From: Tigriopus japonicus
Lineage: Eukaryota; Arthropoda; Copepoda; Harpacticoida; Harpacticidae
NCBI GenBank assembly: GCA_010645155.1
Contig: CM021312.1
Location: 4,422,025 to 4,486,024 of the forward strand
Direction of reading: 5' to 3'
Length of the DNA: 64,000 nt
Numbering within the stretch: the first letter of the stretch is position 1; the number at the start of each line of letters is the position of its first letter. Shown in pieces: positions 60,576-64,000 of the stretch. The position numbers and the translations under genes were made by a program. The notes below the pieces were generated by a model that saw only the letters and a program-made list of their open reading frames with translations, searched no databases and was not told the DNA's origin.

Positions 60576-61693
60576 TAATAATATTGTATGCCTCCTTCCG
60601 GTTTCGCTAGACATAACCGAAATCAAATTTCTCGCCTGACGTCCCGCTTCTCGCTTTCGATTCATCACTATTTTAAATTTCATAAATGGATGGAACAAGT
60701 CTCCGTACCTCTGCTGACAATGCATAACATTGAAGTGAAACAGACACGGCAAAAAAACAAAAGCATGGAACAATGTTCTTTAAAGAAAAATGCACGAGAA
60801 TCTATTTCATTTTACAAGAGCAAATGGCCCGACCAGAGTTGCAAGAAGTGGATTTCATGGAATCATCCGGCGATATTATGATGCAAAGTTCATTACTACG
60901 AATTTTAATGTCTTTTGTCTTCAAGTTTTCAGCAGAGGAACCATCAATATGATACAGCTTGTCTTCACAATCCTTTTTGTCACTGCAGTTAACCCCATCT
61001 ATGTTGAATAATCCATTAAAAACGGAATGATCATAGTCTGAAATTGAAAGCGATATTGAACCTAATTAAACATTGGAAAAAACTAGATATTTTGAAGAAC
61101 GTTACTGAATTTTTGACAAAATTCAAATGGACATTCCTTCTTCTTGGAATGAGATTATTCACAAGTTCGAGCACCTTGATATTGCAATTGAATGAAATTC
61201 AATTTTCATTAATCTTCGAGCATCAGGGCCTCTTAAGAAAGCCCCTTCAAGGCCAAGTTATCAACATTTCGTTCGAAATCCAACGCTAACTCCAAACGTT
61301 AGGCAGATATCTAGTCAAATATATGAATTAAGTTATTAAATAAATGATTAAGCGACGTGATGCGGGTTTTCGACAGGTTCAGGATACGCTCCTTATGTTC
61401 GTCAGGGCCACGCCCTATACCACCTGTTAGTCCGTTTTGAGTGCTTCGCTTTAAATTGTCTGTATTTGTTTATATCCCCTGTATATTGATATTTACTGCC
61501 AGTTGGATGCTGAACTTTTCTTATCTTTCCGATAGCTACATCGTCTAACAGATTGTAAAAGGTCTAATTTTTTCGGTCTTCTGCCAAGTTCTGACACCTG
61601 ACAACCACGAGCATGTATTGCAACCATTTTCTCTCCAATCAAATTTGCAAAAAATGGCAGAGGAAATTGTTACCTGGCATTGTCCTTTTGTTA
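60576..61693. other. Intergenic DNA, nothing recognised
   Basis: Short open frames (60588-60881, 61044-61289) show no domain, and no splice chain was found. Confidence 0.4.
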
Positions 61694-62848
61694 CACGGTA
61701 CTGAAAAAATCATATCAAGTTTCCATGGAAATTCCCAAAGACTAGGAAATGTGACTCAGACTCAGAAAACCAAGAGGAACAACTTTGATTTTCTGAGTTT
61801 CTCAAAGTCAGGTCGAGATTAAAAGTTATATACCTAAAAACCCTATTAAATAAATTAATTTTTGAAAATCTATTCAATCCCCTTTTAGAGCAGATTTAGA
61901 TACATATCGAATCGAAATTGCTTGAAAATATATTGCTCAGCTGCTGAGTTATTTGAGTTTAACCGGTTCATTTTTGGCCCCAAAAAAGCGAAAAGTGTTC
62001 CGGGTATATGAAAACCCAAATTCCCAAGCAAATGATACAGATGTTTGATGTCACAAGATGAAACAAAAATTCTTCATTCTTCTATGCTTTGTCAAAGCAT
62101 GTCAAAATACTGTATATATTATTTCCGAAAACACTCTAAAAATACAATTTTTCGAATTATGGCTTTTGAATCATGGAAAGGTTATATTCGTAGGTCCCAA
62201 ATGCAAATTTTGTAAAATTTAATAAGGTTTTAAAAAATTGATTTTGGTCCATTTGACAATGGTCCCTCGAGAAATATCGAACTCTCGCAAAATACGAAGA
62301 CACATCTGTTCAACATTTTTTTTTTCAATTTTCATTTGAAAACCTAACCAAATGTACTGAAATCAATGGAAACATGGTTTTTAAAAAACTTGCATTTTTA
62401 GTGTTTATTAAGTTTGAATAAATCTTATTTTAAAATATTACAATAAAACACAGAAGAATGAAGATTTTTTTATTTTATTTTGTGACATCAAAAATGTTTA
62501 CCATTTGTTTGGGAATTTGCGTTTTCATACACCCAGAACGTTTTTTCACTTTTTTGGGCCAAAAATGAACCGGTCAAACTAACTCAAAAAATAACTCAGC
62601 AGCTGAGCAACATATTTTCAAGCAATTTCGACTCGATTTGTATCTAAATCTGCGCTAAAAGTGTATTGACTAGATTTTCAAAAAATAATTTATTTAATAG
62701 GTTTTTAGGTATATAACTTTTAATCTCGACCTGACTTTGAGAAACTCAGAAAATCAAAGTTGTTTCTCTTGGTTTTCTGAGTCTAAATCACATTTCCTAG
62801 TGTTTGGGAATTTCCATAGAAACTTGATATAATGTTTTCAGTACCGTG
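61694..62848. mobile_element. 1.15-kb fold-back element with ~400-bp arms
   Basis: The left arm 61694-62087 and right arm 62448-62848 are inverse copies at high similarity. Shared blocks include CACGGTACTGAAAA, ATCAAGTTTC, ATTTTCTGAGTTTCTCAAAG, TCAGGTCGAGATTAAAAG, GCTCAGCTGCTGAGTTATTT and TTCTTCATTCTTCT. The centre (about 360 bases) is AT-rich and non-coding. A separate fragment of the arm lies at 4481-4547. No target duplication is clear. A palindrome CTCAGCTGCTGAG sits within each arm. Confidence 0.88.
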
Positions 62849-63189
62849 GTTAATTTACCTATTTTACCTTTACCTATCTGAAAAAAATTGATTTAATTTC
62901 CCAAAAACGTCATAGAGTTTCGCCTCAAAATCACTGAATAACCAACCTTTAGAAGTTTTAAAGACGTTAGCAATTCAAAAGATTTGTTTTAAGCATTGAG
63001 TGTGCATTACAAGTTCCACATTTGTCTCAAAACATCTTGTTGAAAGATCGAGGAATGTAGGTTGAGAAAACATGAAATTGGGTGTTGCGTGACGTTTTAG
63101 GGTTGCTGAAGTTAAGAGTAGGACAAACCACCGATGTCTCGAAATCATAGATCGTTACTGAATTTAAAGGACATCATGGGAGAGAAGCG

Positions 63190-63405
63190 TTAACTTTGTC
63201 ACATTGTTTACCTTTTTCGCAGCTTCAATGTTTACCTTTGTTGTCGCCACCGTCAATCAAGAAGTTCAAGTTAGGACAAAATTTGATTTTGTTATCAATG
63301 GCAGGAATTACTACAATTCTAAATAGACAGAACTCACTCCAGTTAAGTCAGTGGAGATTTGTTTTGAGCTCATTTCTGCAGTTCAGCAACAAGGGTGCCA
63401 AGTAG
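63190..63405 (-). repeat. Second copy of decayed coding repeat
   Basis: The minus strand reads LNFLIDGGDNKGKH (about 63275-63234), matching the copy at 16.8 kb. The part 63345-63405 matches 34105-34165. Together these show a dispersed element with a once-coding segment whose family I cannot name. Confidence 0.45.
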
Positions 63406-63410
63406 CGCTG

Positions 63411-63835
63411 TGCATCGGATCCGAAAAGTCGGATCAGATCGGATTCTAATTCGATCGGATTGACGCAAGAATTTTCGGATTTTGATTCGTTTGGATTTCA
63501 GCGCGAATTTTCGGATTCGGATTCGGATTCGTTCGGATTTTAGCGCAAATTTTTGGATTCGGATTCGTTCGGATTTTAGCGCGAATTTTTGGATTCGGAT
63601 TCGTTCGGATTTCAGCGCGAATTTTCTGATTCGGATTCGGATTCATTCGGATTTCAGCGCGAATTTACGGATTTGGATTCATTCGGATTTCAGCGCGAAT
63701 TTTAGGTTTCGAATTCGTTCGGATTTCAATGCAAATTTTCGGATTCGGATTCGTTCGGATTCGTCAAAGCCTGGCGGATTCGGATTTGCGAAATATTTTT
63801 TTGGATCAAACACAATCCGAAAATAATCCGAATTT
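63411..63835. repeat. CGGATT-rich array, units about 36-42 bp
   Basis: The core word TTCGGATTCG and the unit GGATTTCAGCGCGAATTTT recur about eight times from 63482 to 63760, with length variants made by gain or loss of a GGATTC. Outer parts (TCGGATCCGAAAAGTCGGAT; AATCCGAAAATAATCCGAAT) hold inverted CGGATT/AATCCG words. A 114-codon frame reads through the array because most units are multiples of three, but the peptide is purely repetitive. It is probably the inside of a hAT-like MITE. Confidence 0.75.
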
Positions 63836-64000
63836 TTTAGTTAATTTTTTCCTAATTTTAATTCTCAAGATTTGTATTTAGTAACATTTTTCTTTCTTGA
63901 TTTTGTAGTGTAATTTCCATACCTTCAACCAAGGATTTTTTTCCTCTGCAAGTTATTTCATTGTTTCATGTGTTATCAAATGTACAATAGTGTTAACAGA
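63836..64000. other. Window edge, nothing recognised
   Basis: This is a short AT-rich end without features. Confidence 0.4.

Noticed and set aside
63482..63826. A 114-codon protein of IRSDFSANF repeats
   Set aside because: It is a read-through of a DNA tandem array; the peptide has no start context, no splice partner and no non-repeat part.
1..64000. CRISPR arrays, operons, bacterial promoters
   Set aside because: Spliceosomal introns and animal gene families show that this is a eukaryotic nuclear sequence; no spacer-repeat array with regular spacing is present.

Overview
This window is nuclear DNA from an animal, most likely an arthropod and possibly a crustacean such as a copepod. The evidence is GT-AG introns (many 45-100 nt), BTB/C2H2 proteins with a tramtrack-like BTB start, a beta-1,4-galactosyltransferase-family gene, mariner, hAT and gypsy-type debris, and a TATA+Inr promoter with the TCAKTY form typical of arthropods. 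Species cannot be fixed from sequence alone. The DNA is AT-rich and mostly non-coding; genes occupy perhaps a tenth of it.

Layout. 1-12.9 kb has no host gene: a decayed gypsy-like gag/protease/integrase remnant (4.97-6.74 kb, minus) split by a 513-bp hAT-type MITE with an 8-bp target duplication, a mariner transposase pseudogene (about 7.0-7.85 kb, minus), a palindrome and a second hAT-like MITE. 13.0-19.9 kb (plus) is an eight-exon beta4-GalT/GalNAcT-family gene of 352 codons with intact DxD, WGWGGEDD and MxxH motifs; one intron holds a tRNA-derived SINE and a second SINE copy lies just downstream in the opposite orientation. 23.9-26.7 kb (minus) is BTB/zinc-finger gene A, 782 codons, with a further 5'UTR exon near 27.5 kb. 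28.4-28.9 kb (plus) may encode a tiny one-TM protein resembling SMIM12. 29-38 kb is repeat-rich. 38.7-41.4 kb (minus) is BTB/zinc-finger gene B, 576 codons. 41.5-57 kb has no gene I can name, only repeats and a mariner pseudogene. 57.4-58.1 kb (plus) is zinc-finger gene C, 164 codons, without a BTB domain and with a clear promoter. 58-64 kb is mostly repeats, including a 1.15-kb fold-back element and a CGGATT array at the right edge.

The main point of interest is the A/B/C family. All three genes end with the same module: two C2H2 fingers (first with a DPSSL core), a phase-2 intron inside the second finger, then an HIG-containing tail. A and B also share the BTB exon plan (phase 0 before, phase 2 after). 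They look like local paralogues of a possibly lineage-specific set of transcriptional regulators. C keeps only the DNA-binding end. The rest of the window records DNA-transposon activity: at least three mariner-derived copies and several TA-flanked or 8-bp-flanked non-autonomous elements.
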